A stretch of 64,000 bases of DNA from positions 15,191,501 through 15,255,500 of the forward strand of contig CM041553.1 in assembly GCA_023238725.1 (NCBI GenBank), read 5' to 3'. The position numbers were made by a program, and so were the translations under genes. Under the pieces are notes generated by a model. That model was not told where the DNA came from. It made no database searches and worked only from the letters and a program-made list of their open reading frames with translations. Below, one piece after another: positions 1 to 10,680 of this stretch; positions within the stretch are counted from its first letter, which is position 1; every line of letters begins with the position of its first letter. This stretch comes from Scortum barcoo (Eukaryota; Chordata; Actinopteri; Centrarchiformes; Terapontidae).

Positions 1-7
1 GCCTCAC

Positions 8-3000
8 CTATGTCCTTGCGTCTCTTGAACTCATTGATGTTAACGTTGATGATCTTGGCAGTTGTGAATGCCTCCTGCAGTGGCTGGTAGTCGGGGTGGT
101 CTTCGGGCGTGGCCTGCCACAGCTCCCCAAGCAGCAGCGGGTACTTCATGATCCTCTGGACCGGTTTGATGAGCAGTGAACCCATGTCCAGCAAGTTGGG
201 TTTCCCTCTGTGCAAACAAGCACATCATACAGTAAACAGTGATCAATGTGAAAGAGATTCACAGAAGAAAAAACACAATAAAAAACCTATGTAAATATGA
301 CAGGATGTTTAATATGGAATTCAGAATACTTTAAATGCCAGTATTATTTTTTATTTCATTTAATTTCAAAGGATACTTACTCTTGGTCATAGATTTTCCT
401 GGAATTACAAAAAAGAAAGACACACAGTTACCACCAATATCATATACAGTAAATTATAACATTCATAATATCAGAGAAGTTATAAACTAAAAATGATTTT
501 AAAAAGAGTTGGAGGAAGTGACTTGACTTACTTTAGAGCTAATACACACATGGTGAAATGTTGCTTTATTTCTTCCTCTTTCTCATAGGATTTGAGTGAC
601 ATGTTGGCATCATCGTGATGGTAACAGTAAATCTTGTATACATCTTCTAAAGCTGCCTTTGCCTGGATGAACACTTCTCCTGCAAATGATGTTAATCATC
701 ATCAATCACAGCAGAAAAAAAACAAAGTAACCGAATAATTCAGTCAGACAAGAGTCATTATGGCTCTACCTATGACAACTGCCTCTGGATCGGGGTCAGC
801 CATGGCCTCATGCAGTCTGTGAAGGAGCGCCGCAGATACCTCGCACACCGTCTCCATGTTGGTGAACAACCTGTCTACCTCCACACCCTAACGGAGGATG
901 AGGTGAAAGTCAAAGTTATTGGATTATTATTCTATTGTATATTTTATTGCATATCTCTTCTAGTTGTATATTTTCTTAGTTGTAAAGTTTATATTTTAAT
1001 TGTTTAATTTAATTTTAGGTCTATATTTATTACTCTATTATCACTCTTGTGCTATTATTTATTTTTATATTTTTATTCTTTAATCTATTTTTTTTTTTTT
1101 TTTTTTACTGTCTCTATCCCTGTTAATATTTTTGAGCATTGTTTGTAGGGAGCAAGAGATTTAAGAATTTCATTGACAATGGTTGCATGATGTTAATTGT
1201 TGTGCAATGACAATAAATTCTTGAATCTTGAAAAAAAAAGTCTTTATTCTTCATGTTCATCATTTAAAAATATCACAGATTCTCTTCACTGTTGCACTGT
1301 GTGTAGGCGTCAGCAGAGTTACTACCACATTTAGCCTGCAAGTGGATGAAAAAACTCTACCTGCAGATTTCTTAGAGGCTGGACCACCTCTCTGATGCAC
1401 AGCTCCAGATCAGTGAGGTAGTCTTTTTCAGTCTGCACAAGCTCCTGGATGACCTTTGCCCTGCGTTTCATCTTCCTCAAACGGACCTCCTCTGGGTCCA
1501 TTGCTGGAGAGGGGGGCGTGGACAGGTCATGTGGGGTCATTTTCTCTGAAATGAAATGATCATAAAATAAACATAACCTCAGGGGTATATATATTTTTTT
1601 TTATATTTTGTGGTGGTCAGTGATGTTCTTGTACACTACAGCAATTGCAGCATCTGGCCTACATAGAGTCATGCAGGTCATACAAGGACATAGTAAACTG
1701 ATGATGATGATGTGAGTGCACCTACGCTTTTTGCTGAAAATCTGCAATTTCCCAAAAAATGTGCGTGTCTGCCAGCATTTCAAGCCATCTGTGGCACATT
1801 TTCTAAAAAGCCAGTAAACACCCTGCCCCTGTGGGCTGTGCACGCTTGGAAAAACCTACATCTCTTCTAACATATCCGCTTGACGCCCCAGCAGCCATTT
1901 AGATCACCGTATTTCACGCTGATCTAATTATTTTGACTTGAGCGCCAAAAGGCCTCACTTAACATGCCAGTCAGGCTCACTCCTTTTTTTTCTTTTTTTT
2001 TTTATTGCTCTGCTGCCTAATCAGTCTGTGGCTGCTCTGCACTTTGCATGGCAGGCAGGAGTGTCTGTTCAGGGAAGAGGGATGCTTCCTCGCTGCCTAA
2101 TCGACGCTACACACCACTTCCTTCTCAGTGGGGGAGAGAGCGATGAAGAGAGAGAGGGAGAGAGAGGTGGAGGGAGGGAGACTGCGAGGCTTGTGTCAGG
2201 TCACGGAACTAATCGTGCCGCTGATGTAATGCTACGGCGTGCTCAGACATTCCATCTGCTCAGACTGGGAGTGTGTGTGGGGAGGTGGGGAGTGCCACAA
2301 TGATAAAAACACACCTACATATGCAAGGACACACACACACTGATCCACACAGCTGCACACAAGCATGGTAGGACATGCAAATGTTGTTATATGAGGACAC
2401 ATACACACACAAACACAAAGGTATGTGTACCAGATATTATCAAGATATTTTTTACAGTATATTTCATCACACTCAAGGAACTATTTATAAAAGAATACTG
2501 CAGGTATTATCCACCTGGGTATGACCAGTCCAGTCACAACCTGGTTTTTCTACATATGCTCTCATCGGTAATTCTGATATTGTGACCAAATGTAATTTTT
2601 TTTGCATAGAACAAGCAAAACAGAAACAAAAGCAAGGAAGTTGCACTGTCAAAAATAAAACAAGTGATGAAGGTCATTTTCAGAGGAAATCTTTTTTAAT
2701 TTTTTTTTTTTTTACGCTACTGCAGCATTGCTATGAGGAAAAGGTGCAATGGCTACTCTCGAGGCTGCTTTTTGCTGAAGCTGAGTAGAAAAGATCATGT
2801 TTTTCTGGCCAGTGGGCAGTACTTTCTCATGAATGTGAACAGTATGGGCTGTTGTTCACACGTGGCTGACTCCGGCGAGAGATCTGATCACATTCTGCTT
2901 GCAACACTGCATTCAGTTACACAAAGTTAAATTTTTCTTTTCTCCTGAGATACAAGAATACAATTAACACCCGCGGCAGTGAATCAGAACCACAGAACAA

Positions 3001-4338
3001 AAACTAAACATTATAAACTTATAACTGTAATATAAATTTGCTATTGCTATATACTATTTACGTAAGACAATGTAACAGGTAAGCTTTCTTCTGAATTCAG
3101 TTTTTTTTTTTTTTTTTAGCTATAACACAGTAACATAATGTTGGTAACACTGTATGTGTATGCAGCAAATCCTAAAACCAAAACCATGCAGTCATAAGCT
3201 CTTTCATTCAGCAGTTATTAATTAACTTGCCAGAGTCTGATTATACGTAAAGAAATAGACATGGTCATCTCTTATATAGATCTGACAAAGCTTTGGAATG
3301 AATCCCTCTTAAATATATTTCCACCGTTTTATTGAGGAAGAACATTTTTCATTACAACAGCATTGGCTCGTTGGACAGGGGGTTTATCTTGCCATTGTAC
3401 AAAGTTTTAATAAGAGAACTGACATTAAGATCCTCTTTAAAGCATTTTGAATTCTGTGCAATGGTTGTCCGATTCAGAAAAATATCTCCCCCACTGACAC
3501 TTCACAAAACATGAAATGTGTTACAGCCTATGAAACTGTGCTGACTTCTCCTTTTTCTGGCAGTACGTTTGGTGAGGTATGGTTGCCGGCACAGGAGTTC
3601 CCATGAAAGTGGATACTGAGCCTTTCACTGTTCAGCCCATTGAAAGGAATCCAAGACACGGCCCCAGAACAGAATACAAGGCATGGTGTATCACGTATCA
3701 CCATGGAGAAAAATGACACGTTAGAATTTGCCACACAGCAAATTCACAAGTGCACAAGAATCACTAAGAATACATTTTTGGGTAAAGTATGTATTTTTTT
3801 TTTAAAAAAAGACTGTAAAAATGATTATCTAAAAGGAAAGTTAAATATTTATCTTATTGCAGGTTACCACAACTATGTAATCTGCTCCATGTATGCTTTG
3901 TGGATAGATAAATAAGAATATTTGATTTACTGCTGCCCTTTAATGTGAGTGTTAAGCTGGTAAATCATTGTCAGAACTATTACATTTAGGTACTGTAAAT
4001 AAAAAAATTCTGATGTCATGTTGCCATGGTTCTGTGACTCGAACAACCTGTCTGACAAGCAGATGAGAACTGACTGTCGAGCAGCCTCTCACATGTTTCC
4101 CTCTTTCAGTGAAGTCATCGTTCTGTCAATATTTGCAATGGTAATACCACTGTAAATATGTAATTCGGCCTGTCAGGTGTGAGGCTAAAGTAAAACAGGG
4201 CGTGTGATTGGTTTACTGAAAACACCTCAGTGTTTTTGACAACCCTGCTGCCATGATGCAGGTGGTTTCAAGAAAACAGAAATCACAAAGAAGTGGAGAG
4301 TGTCTCTATTTCAAGTAAACAGAGCGGCTGCTGATAAG

Positions 4339-4386
<48 letters not shown>

Positions 4387-5024
4387 ATCTTATCAGTGCA
4401 ACACTGAACGAGAAGTAGGTTATACTTTTTTAAACATCATTTGGCACGTGATATGCATTGTTCATGAGGCAGGAAACCGAGGAACAAGTGGCACAGGAAA
4501 GCCTACATACTTTGATATGACACAGTGATGTCAGTCATTTTGCCTGAAGTGCAGCATTCCCAGTCACTGACTGCAGCCTCAGGACAGGTGAGGACAGTTC
4601 TTCTAAAACAGGGACGTGTGTGTCTTTCTATGAAAAGACTGTGTCAGCACTTGTGATGAAGCAACATACAGCTGGATTAATTATTTCCTTTTTCTATCAC
4701 CACTCAGTGTCCTCTCCAACTAGTTCTCACTCTGCAGCTCAAACGCTATTATTGTGATACGCAGTGAAAAACCAAACCGTGAGACATCTCTTGAAACAAT
4801 GTCGCTAAGCGTGGCGAGGAAAAATCTGCAAATCCTTCTTCACGCTTTACTGCTGTATAGATCTTGTTTACTTGCTGGTCTGGAACACTTCTAAGGCCAC
4901 TCCTCTGTGCCTGAGTTTGGAGCACAGTTTGCATATGTGGCTTCATCCCTGTGGGAGTATCTCCTGCTCAACACATAGTAACACAACAGGTGCCCGGTAT
5001 CCAGAGCTATAGAGCAGTGCAAAC

Positions 5025-5059
<35 letters not shown>

Positions 5060-5499
5060 ATGAGGTGTGTGTGTGTGTGTGTGTGTTAAATTTTTCCCTT
5101 AAGCTCATCATGTTCTCACAGTCCATCTGTAGTGGACATATTTGACTAAATGTTCTCCTTACCAGCATGCTATCAACAAGTCTGCCATGTAAAGAATTGA
5201 GAGACTTTTCACGGTGTTGGCTCACGTGTGTATAGATTGTTGCCATAGTTTTGACCCCTGGGGAGGTCATTAACCAGTGTACCTTTAAGTTTAGCGCTGT
5301 ACTCCGTCTTGTCAGACTGGCTCCTCCTAACCAATGTCCCCAGGTTGATGTCACCTTTGGCCGTATCATCAGCCACAATGGTGTCCGTCTTCCTCCTCTC
5401 CAAGTAACGCAGGAACACGGGCCGGTTCCTCCTCTTTATCACTTTCTCCTTCTCCTTTTCCTTCTCCTTCTCACTACCACCGGCCTCTTTGGGATCCAT
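8..5499 (-). CDS. arhgef38: ARHGEF38, Rho guanine-nucleotide exchange factor 38 (5' part, cut by window edge)
   Basis: Coding exons on the minus strand: 5499-5283, 1545-1361, 887-770, 679-532, 398-381 and 207-8 (217, 185, 118, 148, 18, 200 nt). All introns are GT-AG and phases join, giving about 295 residues. The start MDPKEAGG has a strong context (GCC before ATG, then G), and an in-frame TGA lies at 5514-5512. The N-terminus carries the family blocks LERRKTDT (34-41) and RRSQSDKTEY (58-67). The DH domain begins near residue 103 (ELVQTEKDYLTDLELC is the CR1 helix) and includes KPNLLDMGSLLIKPVQRIMK from residue 231 (CR3), then ends the window at FKRRKDI. The BAR-like and SH3 domains known in this family lie beyond the left edge. 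Established role: DH domains load GTP onto Rho-family GTPases. The human order of these blocks is the same; ARHGEF37 lacks this N-terminus. A KE-rich tract (residues 10-19) is a local expansion. Confidence 0.95.
381..398 (-). CDS. arhgef38: 18-nt microexon of ARHGEF38 (fifth coding exon)
   Basis: This 18-base exon is bounded by an acceptor (ATTCCAG, revcomp of 399-405) and a donor GTAAGT (revcomp of 375-380). It adds KIYDQ plus parts of two split codons between the LALK end of exon 4 and EGKPNLLDM of exon 6. Human ARHGEF38 has KKIYMQEGKPNLLDM at the same place, so these residues are needed to fill the DH domain. Skipping it would remove six residues without a frameshift. Confidence 0.88.
1147..1239 (+). 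repeat. 3' tail of a non-LTR retroelement (copy A) in ARHGEF38 intron 2
   Basis: The stretch begins AGGGAGCAAGAG and continues with AAGAATTTCATTG, ending CAATAAATTCTTGAATCTTG followed by an A run. The same arrangement (AGGGAGC, AAGAATTTCATTG, AATAA, TCTTGAATCTTGA) recurs at 9742-9818. A shared terminus with a short tandem tail is typical of truncated LINE insertions of L2/Rex-like type in fish. The AT-rich DNA from about 900 to 1146 may be part of the same insertion. I infer the family from memory of such tails; the clade is not certain. Confidence 0.6.
4343..4382 (+). repeat. (GT)20 microsatellite
   Basis: An uninterrupted GT dinucleotide repeat of 40 bases followed by GCGTATC, within ARHGEF38 intron 1. 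Confidence 0.97.
5027..5087 (+). repeat. Interrupted (GT)n microsatellite
   Basis: Two GT runs (5027-5055 and 5065-5087) separated by ATGTATGAG, close to the 3' side of ARHGEF38 exon 1 within intron 1. Confidence 0.97.
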
Positions 5500-6929
5500 G
5501 GCGAGAGGCCGTCAGGTGTCTTCTGCTTGCAGGCCAGTCGAAGGGAGAAGAGAGGGAAGAGAGAGGGACAGAAAGAGAGATAGAGAAACAGAGAGAGAGA
5601 GAGAGCCTGGGAAGTGCAACAGGTTTCACTGTGCACTGACTGCTGGCCCTGCACAGGTAAGCTCCTCCCCATGTGTACCTGTCATGAGAGTTATGTGGCC
5701 ACGCCTCTCTTCTGCTGTGCTATGTTTCTTCTCTTTAGACTTTTATGCTCACCCAGGGAGGGAAAGTGCATCCCGACACTTCCCCTCCCTCAAAGGTTCG
5801 TGTGAGGACTCAGATAAAGTCTCCTTTCTGGTCTTCATCAAACTGAATCTCATAGAAAATGAAATGCCTGTTAGACCTCACAGAGACACAAACAGCGTGC
5901 CACATGTTGAGGAAGTATTTATGTAAATGATCACGCTTGGCAAGACAGAGAGCTTTATATTCCCCAATAATGAATAAGTCTATATACCCCGTATATGTTG
6001 TCACAACAGTTGCACTCTACTAATACTCTAAAGGTTTCATGTCGCAACTCCACTTCAGCTGAAGTGCAAATAGCGTTCAAGGATGCGACACTCATATTTG
6101 TTGACTTGTGGCCGATTCAGGTCATTGACTTTTCAGTGTTTTTGAAACAACAGGGTTTTTTAAATTCTAAAATCTAATTTAAAAAAAAAAAAAATGTTTC
6201 CCCCCGGTATAAAAAAATCTATCCTTTCCGGTGACAACTTATAAATCCACACTCATAAAATGTTAAACCTGGTCAGACAGGTAATTGTTAACCCACAAGC
6301 TGCCACAATGATTTCTGATCATAGCAACCAGATACTGCATTCCTTACCAGAACAATGAATGGATGCATTTCCTCCTCCCCGTTGAACTACAGCTAATGAG
6401 GGCTCCCATTGTGTTTTCAGATCACTGTGCAGCATGCCCGTAGCACACCTGTTTAACCCCCTTTAAACTTGATGCACACGTATGGCTCACAGCTACATGT
6501 CAGCTGGTCATCATCAGAGGATTGGACATTTTTAGTATCTCACATTGCATCATTATCTCTATCATTACTCATGTGTATCTAAGAAAAACTTAAGAATTAA
6601 ACTTTTAAATGGTAATTTACTGTCTTCTTTGTGTGTTCAGATGCAACAGACGTCAGTGTTGGCAGTGTTATATAACCAAGTGGACTTAATAAGGTAAACC
6701 TGTACAATCACATGTGCTCTACAAACATGTAAGTGAACAAACAACGTTATCTCCTGCGCATTTTAATTGTTTTGCCCCGGAGGAGCTTCTATGACATAAT
6801 GTCACTCAGGGTGTGGCCTTTCTTGACCGGCTCAAAGAGAGAAGTGTACTCTTTCAAATGAATTCACACCCCGGAGACAATGTTAGGCTCTGAGATCTGG
6901 TCCTTAAACTTACAATGCCCACGGTCTGA

Positions 6930-7205
6930 AATTCAGCTTCACGTGAGAACTCCAAATGATGATTGCTTCTCATTTACAATTAATCTGAAAATCATTTACT
7001 TGATTCATCGTTTGGTCTTTAAAATGATAGAAAACAGTAAAAAAAAAAAAAAAAAAATCACAATCACATTGGAAAAGCTGGAACCAGAGAAAGGCTGACG
7101 TTTTTGCTTGATAATTTACTTTATTGATTATCCAAATAGCCATAACCAGCTAATTTTCAGTTGATCAATTAATCGACAAATCGACTAATTGTTTCCATTG
7201 TACTT
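6930..7205 (+). repeat. Diverged teleost interspersed repeat, copy 1
   Basis: This region shares an ordered series of words with 13470-13685: a start around CCAAATGATGATTGCTTCTC, then GGAAAAGCTGGAACCAGAGA, then a TTATTGATTATCCAAATAG-like block, and the end AATCGACTAATTGTTTCC. The terminal words are familiar from a very common teleost repeat family whose formal name I cannot give. An A17 run (near 7040-7057) interrupts the copy. Confidence 0.6.
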
Positions 7206-9074
7206 CAAAAGACAAACTCTGCTAAAGATTCCATATAATGGACTTTGTATGAAATATATTAGTCAAACTGAGATAATATTGTCACTACCATAAGCTGCTA
7301 TTTTAAATGGACTGTGACCGCCAACAGCATATTTTCAGCAAACAAAAATATATATATATATTTTCTAAAATAAAAATCCTAAAGAAACAAATGCTAACAG
7401 AACCTATTTTTTGAAAGCTTGTTTTGGGTGACAAAACAACAAAAAGAACCATATTTCTGTATGCAGCATCCAGGGAGAGCAGCGGCAGGAGCCAGCGGGG
7501 TGATTGAACGAGGGAAAAGGAAAATAAAAACACACTCATGCCTGAAACCGTCTTTTACCGCCACAGACTTTTACTGCCGGCCACTTGGGCACCATCCCTG
7601 GAAGATTCATGGTTGAGTGCTTTGCTTACGGGCTCCCTGACAGAAAGTGAAGGAAGGGATGCTCCTCTCATTTGACTCTGCTGATTTTCCAAATGAGTGA
7701 AAAAGTTAGAACTGATTGAAGAGACATTCGATCACCCTCTGCGAACCTCCCATATGCTGAGATTCTGCCTCCAGTCCACCTCCCCACATCATCTTATCAA
7801 CTCATTGTATTTTGACCTTTGGCGACGCTATCAAAGGCTGAGGTCTTAATAAACCAGCTTTTCATGGCGCCGACATGTATGTCATTTGTTTGAACAGAGA
7901 CCAACCTACACAACAGGAAAAGAGACACATCAAGGTGGCTGGCTAAGGTGTTTATTCAAGGCACAATGGATACATATGGACTTTGATCCCACGATGTATT
8001 GTGGACGTTACTACCATAAAAGCAGGGGGACATTAAAGCAAGAGATACAGGGACCTTTATGGTTTCTCAAACAATGGAGGCCAGAATTGCTCAGAAATGA
8101 AGAATATTAATTACGGCCCTCGGTCATCCATTGAAAAATAAATACGACATGAAATATGAACAAAGCATGTTGTAAAATCCAGATGTTCTTCAGTCTAGTG
8201 TTTGTGATAAAAGCTCCATATGTGAGAAAGAGACATACAGGATGAATGTCCCTCTCTCTCCATGTCAGCCAGGTTTTAGCAATAAATTGATCAACTAAAT
8301 ATTAAAAATATCATAATAGACAAGTGTTTTCCCATTCCTTGAACAAAGATAGTTTGTAAAGAAATCAGCAGCGTGACCTATTTTGTATTTGTGTTGTGTG
8401 TTTTGAGGGGACAGATTGGCTAGGTGGCAGTAAAATAAAGCTTCTGTACATGGACCATTAGCTCGCACAGAAAAAGTCAGGTTAACAAGGAAGGAAATAA
8501 TAACTTCCGGTTGCGGAGAGTTTTATTATCAAAACAAAAGTGCAAATACCAACCTTGTTAGTGTAATCGATACATACCAAAATCTGTTACTACAACATTC
8601 AAATTTTGCAGAGAAACAAACAAATAAAAAAAAAAAGAAACCATACCAAAATTTGATGGACGAATTTTGCATGTAAGACACTACTGGCACAATGTCATGC
8701 ATGCAATGTTTTAAACACCTTCATTCTAACAAGGGGAAGACAACTTTTATTATTTATGGTTTTGACACAGTGGTCTTTCCTCATGCAGCACCACCAAATA
8801 TTTAATTTGACCTGACAGATAGAACAGAGAATCAAATCAAAATTTCAGAGAAGATTGTATTAATAAAATAATATATATTATTAAAGTGTGTTATCATCAT
8901 TATTATTATCAAATTACAATAACAACAGAAACTGACCCATCTCACCAGTGTCTGGCACACTGAGTACACTCACCTCTCCTCTCCATTCTCTCTCTCTAGA
9001 CTACTGAACTAGTTATATACGTCACCATGTGTGTTCATATATTTCTGTCTAATATCATACGGTTCCATATGAAA

Positions 9075-9290
9075 CCATGTTATATTTGTTGTTCTATTTA
9101 AGTTTATTTTATGTTATATTGCTGTACTATACTACATATTATGTTATACAATACGCTGTGTTATACTATACTGTTATATTGCTGTACTATACTCATAGTA
9201 TTCGTTGTTATATTGTTGTCATTTCATATATTATGTTATACTATAGAGTACTATATTACAATATTACTATATATACATATGACTAATCTT
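9075..9290 (+). repeat. TAT-rich tract with a 60-bp direct duplication
   Basis: TGTTATATTGCTGTACTATA occurs twice, at about 9112 and 9172, exactly 60 bases apart, within a TTATAC/TATATT-rich stretch. The open frames here (TYR/LEU-rich translations) are a by-product of base composition, not genes. Confidence 0.7.
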
Positions 9291-9580
9291 TGTCTCACAT
9301 CATACAATTTTATGTTAATATGTTATGTTGACTCTAGCATTACATTTTATTATATTAAAACAGACAAACATTATGTACCATTACGTAATCATAACATATA
9401 TTAGCCTGATTCACACAATTTACAGACTTGTATCACTGTTTCCATTAATCACACCACCATCGCTTCACCATGTCATTGGTCTCCAAATGCTCTTGTATTG
9501 TTTCTATTTGATTCTATTCTTGTTTAAGTTCATTAACCTCTTTATAGTTATTTTCCACTATGTGTCTCACTGCTGTTACA

Positions 9581-9635
9581 CTGTGAATTTCCCCACTGTG
9601 GGACTAATAAAGGAAATCTGAATCTGAATCTGAAT
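9581..9635 (+). repeat. LINE-type 3' terminus with (ATCTGA)n tail
   Basis: The sequence CTGTGAATTTCCCCACTGTG, then GGACTAATAAAGGAAATCTG, then repeated AATCTG is the familiar 3' end of teleost L2-like non-LTR retrotransposons with a short tandem tail. The 5' part cannot be delimited; it may extend into the AT-rich DNA on the left. A weaker related motif (CCCCCATTGAGGATCCATAAAG) follows at about 9690-9712. Confidence 0.65.
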
Positions 9636-9741
9636 TATCATTTATTTCTTTTCCTTTCTATACTTGCTACTGCTGCATCAACCATATTTCCCCCATTGAG
9701 GATCCATAAAGATGAAGCCTTTGGCCACACACACGCATTTA

Positions 9742-9818
9742 AGGGAGCCAGAGACTCAAGAATTTCATTGGCAGCGGCTACTCTATGTAATAATGATAAT
9801 AAAAATCTTGAATCTTGA
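9742..9818 (+). repeat. 3' tail of a non-LTR retroelement (copy B)
   Basis: AGGGAGCCAGAGACTCAAG, then AATTTCATTGGCAGCGGC, ending in AATAATGATAATAAAAATC with TTGAATCTTGA. It matches copy A (1147-1239) in order and orientation. With 9581-9635 it forms a small cluster of retroelement ends. Confidence 0.6.
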
Positions 9819-10199
9819 CATCACATGGGTAACAATTTAAAGGAAAACCAACATAAAGTGCCTTAAGTTTATGTTGGTTCCAGAAGATGCTACCTCATTT
9901 GGTGTTGATGGTGGTGTCTAAGCGCTGTCTAACATGTCAGTCCAAAATGGCATATGATTCACATCATTTTCGTCCTCATCAAACCATTCAGTGACCCTGA
10001 TGGATGGAGGCACTGTCATCCTGGTTCACTCCCATCTGGATTTAAATGTTTCATCACAGGATAAAAGGTTTGTATTTACAGTGACCCTTCCCTCCAAAGG
10101 GGACAAGTGCACTGAAAACATGCCAGAAAAAAATCAGAGGCACATTATTACAAACATTCAGGTTTGTCCCTTTAATTCAGCCTGGCCTCCCACCACTGA

Positions 10200-10680
10200 A
10201 CGCCGGTGGATGCTTTTACTTTGAAAACCCCTAACCAGAAGCCGCAGGTTCACTCTTTTGAACTTCACGTGTCTGAATGCGGGAGAGCTGGAGGACGGGA
10301 AGCAGGAACCGAGGGGGGGACTAGAGGAAGCAGAAGAAGAAGAAGAAGTGTGTTTGTATAATGAGGCCGCCGCTGCTGCGCTCCTCTCTCGGCGGCCTGC
10401 GGACTCTTCTCGGCTCAGTTTCCGCTTCTCGAAACAAACTGGTCACGCAAGCAGCCGCCGCTCCGCCGCACCTGTCTGACGTCAGGATGCCGTATCACAC
10501 CGAGCAGAGGGGACACCCAAACTCTGCGGACTACAGGATTTATTTTAGTAAGTCACACACCGGAGCCCGCGTGTCGCCGCGCAGGTGTGTGTGTGTGTGT
10601 GTGTGTGTGTGACTGACAGGTGGCCGCGGCTCGAGCTGCAGCTCAAGAAAAACGTTTGACCTTCGACACGTGAGGGAAAG
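10200..10680 (+). promoter_or_regulatory. ppa2: CpG-rich promoter and first-exon region of PPA2
   Basis: CpG density rises sharply here compared with the AT-rich flanks (for example CGGCGGCCTGCGG, GCAGCCGCCGCTCCGCCGCA and GTGTCGCCGCGC). An E-box CACGTG lies at about 10266, and a full CRE palindrome TGACGTCA at 10477-10484 inside exon 1. No TATA box is placed properly, as expected for a housekeeping CpG promoter. An in-frame stop (10322-10324) precedes the start codon, so transcription should begin upstream of about 10320 if the leader is unspliced. Confidence 0.65.

Larger units (their letters stand above)
1546..5282 (-). other. ARHGEF38 intron 1
   Basis: This 3.7-kb intron runs from the donor (ACCTTTAAG on the plus strand at 5281-5289, read as G|GTACAC) to the acceptor TTTCAG before 1545. 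It contains homopolymer T tracts (1987-2003, 2699-2713, 3103-3118), a GA-rich tract (2130-2180) and two (GT)n clusters. Short reading frames on both strands have no recognisable similarity. I see no gene in it. Confidence 0.75.
5500..10200. other. Divergent intergenic region between ARHGEF38 and PPA2
   Basis: The two genes start back to back about 4.9 kb apart. On the ARHGEF38 side (5500-5680) there is purine/pyrimidine-skewed DNA with (GA)n at 5566-5610 that probably forms its 5' leader and proximal promoter; I see no TATA box. The rest is AT-rich and holds a teleost interspersed repeat (6930-7205), a TAT-rich tandem stretch (9075-9290) and two retroelement tails (9581-9635, 9742-9818). No credible coding exon was found. 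Confidence 0.7.

Noticed and set aside
5209..5282. Reading of ARHGEF38 exon 1 through to the stop near 5209
   Set aside because: The family sequence stops at LKLK and resumes at EKMTPHDL in the next exon; a GT donor at 5282-5281 joins them in frame, so the remaining residues are intronic.
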